Under the pieces are notes generated by a model. That model had not been told where the DNA came from, did not search any database, and worked only from the letters and a program-made list of their open reading frames with translations. A DNA stretch of 6,330 nucleotides from Lachnospiraceae bacterium (GTDB lineage Bacteria > Bacillota_A > Clostridia > Lachnospirales > Lachnospiraceae): NCBI GenBank assembly GCA_017540915.1, contig JAFYAD010000256.1, forward strand, positions 1-6,330, written 5' to 3'. The position numbers and the translations under genes were made by a program. Shown one piece after another: positions 1 to 6,330 of this stretch. The stretch's first letter is position 1; each line of letters opens with the position of its first letter.

Positions 1-1125
1 CACGGACAGGATGTGGTGCTGACGCTGACGGTGGATCCGAAGGTGACGGATGATCACATTATAGCCATAGCAAAGGATCTTAGACCTTTTGGTCGTGTGT
101 TGCTGAGAATGAATCATGAGTGCACCGGAGACTGGTTTTCTTTTACCAAGAGAGCGACCTATCAGGAGATAGCAGACTTTTATGTGCGTTTTACGGGCAT
201 CATGAAAGAGTACGCTCCCAATGTAAAGATGGTGCTGTGTGCGGGATGCTGGACCAAAGAGACGGATCCGAAGATAGAAAAAGAGGAAGAGTTCGTAGAG
301 GCTGTTCGTGCCACAGATATATGGTCCATCGATAATTATCTTGCACTAAACTGGGGCTGGCCTTTTGAGGTTGCGGACTTTGATAATAACCAGCACAAAC
401 GCGGTAATGTCCGTGAGATATTCGAGTGCTTCCGGAAGAGCAAAAAACGTTTCGGTGAGATCTGCGGAGGAGCAGATAAACCGCTGGTACTGTCGGAGTT
501 AAATGCCGACGGCGATGTGACCGGACCCTACGATCAGGCTCTCATGATGCGGGAGATGGCTGAGCTTATAAAATCAGACAATGACAGGACGGTGAACGCT
601 TTTACCCTGTATCAGTTCAGGGACGACGGAAGGCTGGGATTGGAGATCACAGATCCCAATAATTCAAACGTCGGTATCGAGACACCGCTTTTGAAAGAAT
701 ATAAAAAGATAATCGAAGAGGATTTCTTCAAGCCGGGGATGGAGCATACAGATGACATCAAACTGCCTGCAACTTTAAGGTTCGGAGGAGCTGAGGATTG
801 CGAGGGTATTGCGATGGAACTGGATTTTGAAGACGATCCGGTATTCGCAGAGGCATATTTTGAAGACGGGCTTGAGGATGCAAACCTCATGATGGAGATA
901 AACGGCAGATGGTTTTATAAAGCACCGGGTGTCAAATGCATCGACCTGATGCCTGCTTTCTTCAACAGGAGGTTGAAAGGCAGCACAAAGCTTTATCTCA
1001 ATATTTTTGCACCTCCCGCTACAGGACGAAACGACGAGACTCAGGGAGAAGACTGGGCTGAGAATTTCTACTACACCATTGAAAAGCTTCCGCGTATACG
1101 CCTGAGGTTTAAGCCAATCGCGTAA
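1..1125 (+). CDS. Glycoside hydrolase-like protein, clan GH-A (GH26-like), 5'-truncated
   Basis: The frame is open from base 1 (reading HGQDVVLTLTV), so the true start lies upstream; the GTG at 13 falls inside a predicted barrel strand and is not a credible start. Numbering from that GTG, the fragment reads as the later strands of a TIM barrel. RVLLRMNHE ends with Glu36 (codon 118-120), matching the acid/base position of clan GH-A and resembling the GH26 pattern of Arg, His, Glu followed by an aromatic WF. VKMVLCAGCW and IWSIDNYLALNW follow as further strands. LVLSEL carries Glu162 (codon 496-498) at the nucleophile position, and AFTLYQFRDDG looks like the last strand. Residues from about 240 to 370 form a separate, acidic, beta-rich domain of unknown role, perhaps carbohydrate binding. 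Expected activity is hydrolysis of a beta-linked polysaccharide such as a mannan or an exopolysaccharide, but the substrate is not readable. Secretion cannot be judged because the N-terminus is missing. The gene ends 31 bases before the c-di-GMP gene on the same strand, suggesting an operon. GH39 or GH5-like membership is possible. Confidence 0.7.
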   Translation, partial: HGQDVVLTLTVDPKVTDDHIIAIAKDLRPFGRVLLRMNHECTGDWFSFTKRATYQEIADFYVRFTGIMKEYAPNVKMVLCAGCWTKETDPKIEKEEEFVEAVRATDIWSIDNYLALNWGWPFEVADFDNNQHKRGNVREIFECFRKSKKRFGEICGGADKPLVLSELNADGDVTGPYDQALMMREMAELIKSDNDRTVNAFTLYQFRDDGRLGLEITDPNNSNVGIETPLLKEYKKIIEEDFFKPGMEHTDDIKLPATLRFGGAEDCEGIAMELDFEDDPVFAEAYFEDGLEDANLMMEINGRWFYKAPGVKCIDLMPAFFNRRLKGSTKLYLNIFAPPATGRNDETQGEDWAENFYYTIEKLPRIRLRFKPIA

Positions 1126-1140
1126 CGCATGATCCATTAT

Positions 1141-1150
1141 AGGGGAGAGG
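1141..1150 (+). promoter_or_regulatory. Shine-Dalgarno sequence for the c-di-GMP signalling gene
   Basis: AGGGGAGAGG lies six bases before the ATG at 1157, a strong purine-rich ribosome binding site at normal spacing. It fixes the start of the downstream gene. The 31-base gap after the upstream stop is too short for a complete promoter, so translation is probably from a shared message unless a promoter lies inside the upstream gene's end. Confidence 0.85.
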
Positions 1151-1156
1151 AACGAC

Positions 1157-4100
1157 ATGGAAAATTACGATAATTTGACCGGCATTCTTTCGATGGAATA
1201 TTTCATGATGTTAGCAGAGAGTGGCAGAAAGCGTTTCCTCAGGGAAGGCTATGATACAGCTATTCTCTTTATTAATCTTGCGCGTTTAAGGGATTTCAAT
1301 TACAGATACGGTATGGCTGAGGGTGATGAACTCTTAAAGACTATCGCAAAGACTCTTGCAAAGCTTTTCGGCAAGGATAACTGCGGCAGGATCAGAGGCG
1401 ATCACTTTGCCATATTTACCGTGTCAGAGGGGCTGGAGGATAAGCTGGGCGAGCTGTTCATGATCACCAAGGGCTTAAACGACGGAAAGACCGTATCCAT
1501 GATGGTGGGAGTGTATTTAAACAGCATCGAGGAGGTCAGCATCAGCATAGCTCTCGACAGGGCAAAGATGGCATGTGAACATATCAAAGGTTCCAAGGAA
1601 TCTCATTACAGATTCTTTAGTGAGAAGCTTTTAGAGCAGTCTCAGAGGCGCAGATACATCATAGAGAATATCGGGAAAGCGCTGGAACACGGATGGATCA
1701 CAGTATACCATCAGCCCGTGGTGAGATCCGCAAACGGCAGGGTCAGTGCGGAGGAAGCACTGGCAAGATGGAATGATCCCAAATACGGCATGATCCCTCC
1801 TTCCGAGTTTGTACCCATACTGGAGGAGACAAAACTTACCTACAAGCTTGATCTTTTCGTGGTAGATCAGATCATCAAAAAGATGAAGATGCAGAAAGAC
1901 GCCGGTCTTTATCTGGTAACTGAGTCAGTAAACCTGTCAAGGTCTGATTTCGATTGCTGCGACATGGTGGAAGAGATCAAAATACGAATGGACGAGGCGG
2001 GTCTTGAACATAAGCTTTTGGCTACGGAGATCTCAGAGGAGATGCTCTGCGATGATTTCCATTACATCAAGATTCAGATCGAGCGCCTCAGAGAGCTGGG
2101 CTTTAAGGTTTGGCTTGATGGCTACGGCAGCGGTCATATGTCCCCGGAGTTATTGCAGAAGATCGGTTTTGATCTTTTCAAGCTGGATATGTCATATGTG
2201 ACACAGATGGATAAGAGCAAGAAGAGCAAGCGTGTGATGACCGAGATGGTAAAGCTCGCTGCTGCCCTGGGTGTAGATACAGCTGCTATCGGGGTTGAAG
2301 ACAAGAAACAGGCGGATTTTCTGTGCGAGATCGGATGCATAAAACATCAGGGTTATTACTATTGCAGGCCAATACCGCTGTTTGAGCTTTTGGGAAGATA
2401 TGAGAACGGTACGTCCATTGGTTTTGAGAATCCCCTCGAAGCGGGATATTATGATGCCATCAGCAGGATAAATCTTTATGATCTGTCCTTGGCTCCCAGT
2501 GACGAGACGAGCCTTGACGAGTATTTCAATACCATGCCCATGTCGGTTCTGGAAGTCACAAAAGAAGGTATAAAGGTAAGACGCGGAAATAAATCTCACA
2601 GAGAGTTTATAGTAAGTCATTTTCCGGTATTGGATGATGGCAAGGAGATCCAGTATTTCAAGGACTTTATAAAGGGACCGGGATCTATATTCATGTCCGC
2701 CGCAAGGCAATGCGCGAAGGACGGTAAGAGGGTAGTGGTGGAGGAGAGGACTCCTGTGGGAGACTCCATGCATGTGCTGATCCGCAGAATTGCCCGCAAC
2801 CCGGTAAACGGCAATGTCGCCATATTGGCTGTGATCCTGGTATACAATTCCAAAAGTGATTGGGATATGGGGATAAACTACACCTACCTGGCGAGAGCTC
2901 TTTCTTCAGACTATATCAAGCTCTATCTGGTGGATCTGGATGACGAGAGCTATGTGGATTACAATCCGGGAGCGGATAAGGGTGAACTGATAGTCGAAAA
3001 ACACGGCGAAGAATTCTTTAAAAAATGCAAGGAGATTGGAAAGATACATGTATATAAAGATGATCAAAAGTCTTTCCTCTCAACCTGCACCAAGAAGAAC
3101 GTCATGCGCAACATAAAAGAACATGGTGTTTATTCACTTACATACAGGATGATGAGAAACGGCAGTCCCGTATATATCAACATCAAGGCGGTTAAACTCA
3201 GGACAGACGGTAATCACATAGTGATCGGTGTCAGCGACATTGATGCTCAGATGAAGGAAAAGGAAATCTTTGAGAAGGCCAGGGAAGAGCAGATCATATA
3301 CAGAAGGTTTAATGCTCTGTACGGAGACAGCATCTGCTATTATACGGTGGATAAAGAGACGGGACACTTTATAGAGTTCAGTGCAGATCCCATCTGTGAC
3401 GAATTGAATCTCACCAAAGAGGGGGATGATTTCTTCGCAAGCGCGAGGAAAGAGAGCACTTTGGTGATATTCCCTGCGGATCTCGACCTGTTCAATACCT
3501 CCCTCACAAAGGAAAATGTATTTGACACCATTGAAAAAAACGGTATATTCATCCTGAATTACAGGATGGTATTGAGAGGGGAGCCTTTTTATGTATGCCT
3601 CAGGGCAGCGGTCTTAGAGGAAAACGGCAGGGAACAGCTCATAGTGGGCGTTACGAATATAGACATCCAGGTGAAGAGAGATCAGGAGTATGCCAAGAAT
3701 CTTTCAGCCGCAAGAGATGCCGTCAATATCGATGCCCTGACCGGTGTAAAAAACAAACATGCCTACGTTGATGCCGAGTCTCATCTCAACAGCATGATAG
3801 AGGATGGAATACCTCAGAAGTTTGCTGTGGTTGTCTTCGATATCAATGGTCTCAAGGAGATAAACGATACGAAGGGACATCAGGCGGGAGATGCGTACAT
3901 CAGGGAAGGCTGCGCCATCATATGCGGCGTGTTCGCCAACAGTACAGTTTTCAGGATAGGCGGTGACGAGTTCGCCGTGATAGCTATGGAGAGCGACTAT
4001 GACAGTATAGACAAGCTCGTGGACAGGATTGCTAAGATCAACAAGAAAAACAGCGATTCCGGTGACGTGGTCATAGCATGCGGAATGTCAAGGTTTGATA

Positions 4101-4204
4101 GTGACAGAAAGGTGTCTACTGTATTTGAACGCGCGGACAACCTGATGTACAAGAACAAGAATAAACTGAAGACAGATATGCAAAAGCACAGTACAAAAAA
4201 ATAA
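1157..4204 (+). CDS. Multidomain c-di-GMP signalling protein: degenerate GGDEF, degenerate EAL, PAS-like/sensor domains, active-type GGDEF
   Basis: This is a complete 1015-residue protein with no signal peptide or membrane segment, so probably cytoplasmic. The start is supported by the ribosome binding site and because the first GGDEF domain begins at once (DNLTG, residues 5-9). That domain (about 5-155) is degenerate: the signature reads RGDHF (80-84) and the metal-binding Asp is Asn40. The EAL domain (about 165-415) keeps EAL (200-202), Asn259, Glu291, Asp321, Lys342, Glu381 and Gln398, but the second Asp of the DDFG motif is Gly322 and the Glu of the usual EGVE motif is Ile378. Next come a PAS-like region (about 450-565, MPMSVLEV at 460) and two related sensor-like domains (about 575-700 and 715-840) joined by charged helical linkers. 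The C-terminal GGDEF domain (about 855-1005) is intact: DALTG at 859, Asp895, Asn903, Asp912 and RIGGDEF with GGDEF at 935-939. It lacks the RxxD inhibitory site. The predicted net activity is c-di-GMP synthesis from two GTP, governed by the central sensors, with the N-terminal pair as a nucleotide-binding or regulatory module. Activity is inferred from motifs only. Confidence 0.93.
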   Translation: MENYDNLTGILSMEYFMMLAESGRKRFLREGYDTAILFINLARLRDFNYRYGMAEGDELLKTIAKTLAKLFGKDNCGRIRGDHFAIFTVSEGLEDKLGELFMITKGLNDGKTVSMMVGVYLNSIEEVSISIALDRAKMACEHIKGSKESHYRFFSEKLLEQSQRRRYIIENIGKALEHGWITVYHQPVVRSANGRVSAEEALARWNDPKYGMIPPSEFVPILEETKLTYKLDLFVVDQIIKKMKMQKDAGLYLVTESVNLSRSDFDCCDMVEEIKIRMDEAGLEHKLLATEISEEMLCDDFHYIKIQIERLRELGFKVWLDGYGSGHMSPELLQKIGFDLFKLDMSYVTQMDKSKKSKRVMTEMVKLAAALGVDTAAIGVEDKKQADFLCEIGCIKHQGYYYCRPIPLFELLGRYENGTSIGFENPLEAGYYDAISRINLYDLSLAPSDETSLDEYFNTMPMSVLEVTKEGIKVRRGNKSHREFIVSHFPVLDDGKEIQYFKDFIKGPGSIFMSAARQCAKDGKRVVVEERTPVGDSMHVLIRRIARNPVNGNVAILAVILVYNSKSDWDMGINYTYLARALSSDYIKLYLVDLDDESYVDYNPGADKGELIVEKHGEEFFKKCKEIGKIHVYKDDQKSFLSTCTKKNVMRNIKEHGVYSLTYRMMRNGSPVYINIKAVKLRTDGNHIVIGVSDIDAQMKEKEIFEKAREEQIIYRRFNALYGDSICYYTVDKETGHFIEFSADPICDELNLTKEGDDFFASARKESTLVIFPADLDLFNTSLTKENVFDTIEKNGIFILNYRMVLRGEPFYVCLRAAVLEENGREQLIVGVTNIDIQVKRDQEYAKNLSAARDAVNIDALTGVKNKHAYVDAESHLNSMIEDGIPQKFAVVVFDINGLKEINDTKGHQAGDAYIREGCAIICGVFANSTVFRIGGDEFAVIAMESDYDSIDKLVDRIAKINKKNSDSGDVVIACGMSRFDSDRKVSTVFERADNLMYKNKNKLKTDMQKHSTKK
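2879..3676 (+). repeat. Tandem duplication of a sensor-like domain within the c-di-GMP protein
   Basis: Two successive protein segments, at about residues 575-700 (2879-3256) and 715-840 (3299-3676), share an ordered pattern. Each has an opening strand pair (KLYLVDLDDESY against CYYTVDKETGHF) and a Phe-Phe pair (EEFF against DDFF). Then come a Thr-Lys-Lys/Glu-Asn-Val motif, an 'I..(H/N)G(V/I)' turn, a TYRM/NYRM strand, a 'G.P.Y' turn, and a closing IGVSDIDAQ against VGVTNIDIQ. The copies have diverged strongly in both protein and DNA, so this is an old domain duplication, not a recent DNA repeat. The fold looks PAS-like, but I cannot name a family or ligand. Boundaries are approximate. Confidence 0.75.
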
Positions 4205-4211
4205 TGATCAT

Positions 4212-4240
4212 AAAAAAAGGATCCTCCGGGATCCTTTTTT
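4212..4240. terminator. Bidirectional intrinsic terminator between convergent genes
   Basis: GGATCC (4219-4224) and GGATCC (4229-4234) pair across the four-base loop TCCG. The stem is extended by A-T pairs between the A run at 4213-4218 and the T run at 4235-4240. Read on the plus strand it ends in six T's, just after the stop at 4204. Read on the minus strand it ends in a T tract of seven, downstream of the gene ending at 4264. The plus-strand RNA loop is C(UCCG)G, which fits the very stable UNCG tetraloop class. A further T run (4246-4252) follows on the plus strand. Confidence 0.9.
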
Positions 4241-4263
4241 CGCGCTTTTTTTGAGTTTATCCA

Positions 4264-6330
4264 TTAATTCTGATTTTTTTTGTTCAGGTTTTTCATTGCT
4301 GTAGACAGCATAAGTTTTATACGGTTCAGCTGGTTGACTTCGGATGCTCCGGGATCGTAATCCACAGCCACAATGTTGGCTTCCGGATAATCGTGTCTGA
4401 TCCTCTTTATGACGCCTTTTCCCACGATGTGGTTGGGGAGGCAGGCAAAGGGTTGAATACATACTATGTTGGGGCAGTTGTCGTGTATCAGCTCCATCAT
4501 CTCACCGGTCAAAAACCATCCTTCACCGGTCTGGTTACCCAGTGATACGATGGGCTCTGCCATCTCGCCTAAGTGGTCTATATGTGCCGGAGCGGAGAAA
4601 TGAACTGATTTCTCGAGAGCTTCTCTTGCGGCAGCTCTGAGCCACTCCAGGAACTTAATGCCGTTCAGTGAGTTCTTCATGGATTTCTCGCTCATGCCCA
4701 GTTCCTCAGCCTTGAACTTGTTGTTGTACAGGCAGTAGAGCAGGAAGTCTGCCAGATCGGGTACTACCGGTTCTGCGCCTTCGGCTTCCAAAAGGTCTGC
4801 CAGATAGTTGTTGGCAGCGGGCAGGAATTTTACCAGTATCTCGCCTACGATACCGACCCTGGGCTTTATTATATCTTTTCTGGGAAGCTCGTCAAAGTCC
4901 TTAACTATAGCTCGCAGCATGTTCTTGTATTTTCTGTGGCTTAAGGGTTTGCTGTTGCCGACGAAGGCTGAAACCTCTCTTACCCACTTGCGGTGAAGCT
5001 CATTCGTGGAACCCGGCACCAGCTCGTAAGGCCTTGTGGCGTAGACGCAGCGCATGAACACGTCGCCGAACATGAGAGCATAGAGACCGTGCTGTGCAAG
5101 GCTCGGTGACAGGGTAAAGCCCGGATTTTTTTCCAGACCCACCATGTTTATGGAGATGACGGGAACATGGGATAAGCCCATCTTTTCCAAGGCTCTGCGG
5201 TAGAAGCCGATGTAGTTTGACGCACGGCATCCACCACCTGTCTGAGATATCAGTATGGCGGTCCTGTCCATGTCATATTCTCCGGATTCAATCGCGCACA
5301 AAAGCTGTCCTACTGCGATCAGAGAGGGATAGCAGGCGTCGTTGTTGACGTAGCGGAGACCAGTGTTTACCGCATCCGTTCCGGATACCTCCGGGATAAC
5401 CAGATTATAGCCGGCAGCCCTGAAAGCGGGCATCAGCACTTCAAAATGGATCGGTGACATCTGCGGGCAGAGGATGGTGTAATTCTTTTTCATCTCTTTG
5501 GTGAATATCACACGATTGTGGTTCGCCGGCACAAGAGTGCGTTCCTTGGGGTTTTCTTCCCGAACCCTTATGGCAGCCAGCAGGGATCTTATCCTGATGC
5601 GTGCTGCGCCTAAGTTGTTGACCTCGTCGATCTTGAGGCAGGTATATATCTTGCCGGATTTGTTCAGTATCTCTGCCACCATGTCGGTGGTCACCGCATC
5701 CAGACCGCATCCGAAGGAGTTGAGCTGTATGAGATCAAGGTTATCTGTGGTCTTGATGTAATTGGCTGCGGCGTAGAGTCTTGAGTGGTACATCCACTGA
5801 TCCATGACCACGAGTGGGCGTTCGACTCTTGCCATGTGAGAGATGGAATCCTCTGTCAGAACTGCCATACCGTAGGAGTTTATCACCTCGGGTATACCGT
5901 GGTTTATCTCCGGATCGATATGATAGGGGCGTCCTGCCAGCACTATGCCGTGGCGTCCTGTGCGGTTCAGGAATTCTATGGTCTCTTCGCCCTTGCGGCG
6001 CATTTTATTTCTGAATATGGAGAGCTCTTCCCAGCCGATCTTTACCGCTTCTGCAGTCTTTTCGCGGGGGATGTTGAATTCCTGTAAAAATACCTTGCTG
6101 AGTTTCTTCGCTAAGATCTGCTCATCCGTAAAGTTGAGGAACGGATTCAAAAATCTCACATCGCCTCTTGTGATCTCATCAACATTATTTTTGATGTTTT
6201 CCGGATAAGAGGTTACGATGGGACAGTTGTAGTGGTTGTTGGCATCCGGAAACTCATTGCGCTCGTAAGGGATGCATGGGTAGAATATAAAGTCCACCTT
6301 CTGATCGATGAGCCATGCAATGTGACCGTG
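4264..6330 (-). CDS. 2-hydroxyacyl-CoA dehydratase activase-related protein (DUF2229/HgdB-like), C-terminal part, 5'-truncated
   Basis: The frame is open to the right edge: upstream of the GTG at 6297 it continues without a stop as HGHIAWLIDQK, which joins naturally to VDFIFYPCIPYE, so GTG 6297 is not the start. From memory, full-length relatives are about 1400 residues, with N-terminal BcrAD/BadFG-type ATPase domains ahead of this region; only about 688 residues are present here. Numbering from the GTG, visible family motifs are FYPC with Cys8, NCP with Cys25, LAGRPYHIDPEINHG from 120, FGCGLDAVTTD with Cys197, LCPQ with Cys277, NNDACYP with Cys322, GGGCRASNY with Cys357, QPFACLPNH with Cys619, and DYDPGASEVNQ near the C-terminus. 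In characterised relatives, the activator uses ATP to drive electrons through an iron-sulfur cluster into a dehydratase of 2-hydroxyacyl-CoA. The conserved cysteines here suggest iron-sulfur binding, but the true substrate of this fused family is unknown to me. No membrane segments are seen, so it is probably cytoplasmic. It converges on the c-di-GMP gene and shows no functional link to it. Confidence 0.88.
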   Translation of the reverse strand, partial: HGHIAWLIDQKVDFIFYPCIPYERNEFPDANNHYNCPIVTSYPENIKNNVDEITRGDVRFLNPFLNFTDEQILAKKLSKVFLQEFNIPREKTAEAVKIGWEELSIFRNKMRRKGEETIEFLNRTGRHGIVLAGRPYHIDPEINHGIPEVINSYGMAVLTEDSISHMARVERPLVVMDQWMYHSRLYAAANYIKTTDNLDLIQLNSFGCGLDAVTTDMVAEILNKSGKIYTCLKIDEVNNLGAARIRIRSLLAAIRVREENPKERTLVPANHNRVIFTKEMKKNYTILCPQMSPIHFEVLMPAFRAAGYNLVIPEVSGTDAVNTGLRYVNNDACYPSLIAVGQLLCAIESGEYDMDRTAILISQTGGGCRASNYIGFYRRALEKMGLSHVPVISINMVGLEKNPGFTLSPSLAQHGLYALMFGDVFMRCVYATRPYELVPGSTNELHRKWVREVSAFVGNSKPLSHRKYKNMLRAIVKDFDELPRKDIIKPRVGIVGEILVKFLPAANNYLADLLEAEGAEPVVPDLADFLLYCLYNNKFKAEELGMSEKSMKNSLNGIKFLEWLRAAAREALEKSVHFSAPAHIDHLGEMAEPIVSLGNQTGEGWFLTGEMMELIHDNCPNIVCIQPFACLPNHIVGKGVIKRIRHDYPEANIVAVDYDPGASEVNQLNRIKLMLSTAMKNLNKKNQN

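Noticed and set aside
13..15. GTG at 13 as the start of the hydrolase gene
   Set aside because: The frame is open to base 1, no ribosome binding site precedes it, and it would cut into a barrel strand and drop the first barrel strands.
1126..1156. Possible c-di-GMP riboswitch before the signalling gene
   Set aside because: The 31-base gap is far too short for a riboswitch and contains only a ribosome binding site.
775..1158. Minus-strand open frame of 127 codons opposite the hydrolase gene
   Set aside because: It lies almost wholly antisense to a motif-bearing coding frame, and its translation shows no recognisable domain.
2192..2773. Minus-strand open frame of 193 codons inside the c-di-GMP gene
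   Set aside because: It is antisense to the end of the EAL domain and the PAS-like region, whose motifs are clear in the plus frame; its translation is low in recognisable structure.
4205..4210. TGATCA palindrome after the stop codon as a possible operator
   Set aside because: A six-base palindrome is expected by chance, and it lies downstream of both genes next to a terminator.
4208..4462. Minus-strand open frame of 84 codons overlapping the end of the dehydratase-related gene and the terminator
   Set aside because: It is out of frame with the motif-rich C-terminus (QPFACLPNH, DYDPGASEVNQ) and runs through the terminator hairpin.
6295..6297. GTG at 6297 (minus strand) as the start of the dehydratase-related gene
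   Set aside because: The upstream in-frame residues HGHIAWLIDQK fit the family directly before VDFIFYPC, so the gene continues past the window edge.

Overview
The window looks like chromosomal DNA from a Clostridia bacterium, most likely of the Lachnospiraceae (gut or rumen type). The basis is a strong purine-rich ribosome binding site, frequent AGA/AGG arginine codons, a multidomain c-di-GMP protein whose C-terminal GGDEF domain carries the 'ALTGVKNKHAY' wording I associate with that family, and a large 2-hydroxyacyl-CoA dehydratase/activase-related protein typical of anaerobic Firmicutes. This assignment comes from family recognition, not from a search.

Layout: (1) Positions 1-1125, plus strand, hold the 3' part of a gene for a clan GH-A glycoside hydrolase-like protein, closest in appearance to GH26; its 5' end lies outside the window. 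(2) After a 31-base gap with a clear Shine-Dalgarno sequence, 1157-4204 on the same strand encode a complete 1015-residue soluble c-di-GMP signalling protein. Its order is degenerate GGDEF, degenerate EAL, PAS-like region, two copies of a diverged sensor-like domain, and an intact GGDEF. (3) A short convergent intergenic region (4205-4263) holds a strong hairpin with an A-tract on one side and a T-tract on the other, able to terminate transcription from both directions. (4) Positions 4264-6330, minus strand, hold the C-terminal part of a large acyl-CoA dehydratase activase-related protein; its reading frame runs off the right edge.

The first two genes are probably cotranscribed. This suggests, without proving, that a carbohydrate-active enzyme (perhaps acting on an exopolysaccharide) is linked to c-di-GMP signalling. 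Motif reading predicts that the signalling protein is a net diguanylate cyclase: only the last GGDEF domain keeps its catalytic signature, while the EAL domain has lost two residues usually needed for phosphodiesterase activity. The minus-strand gene appears functionally unrelated. I see no mobile element, CRISPR array, tRNA or rRNA. Almost all of the window is coding, and no non-coding stretch exceeds 60 bases.
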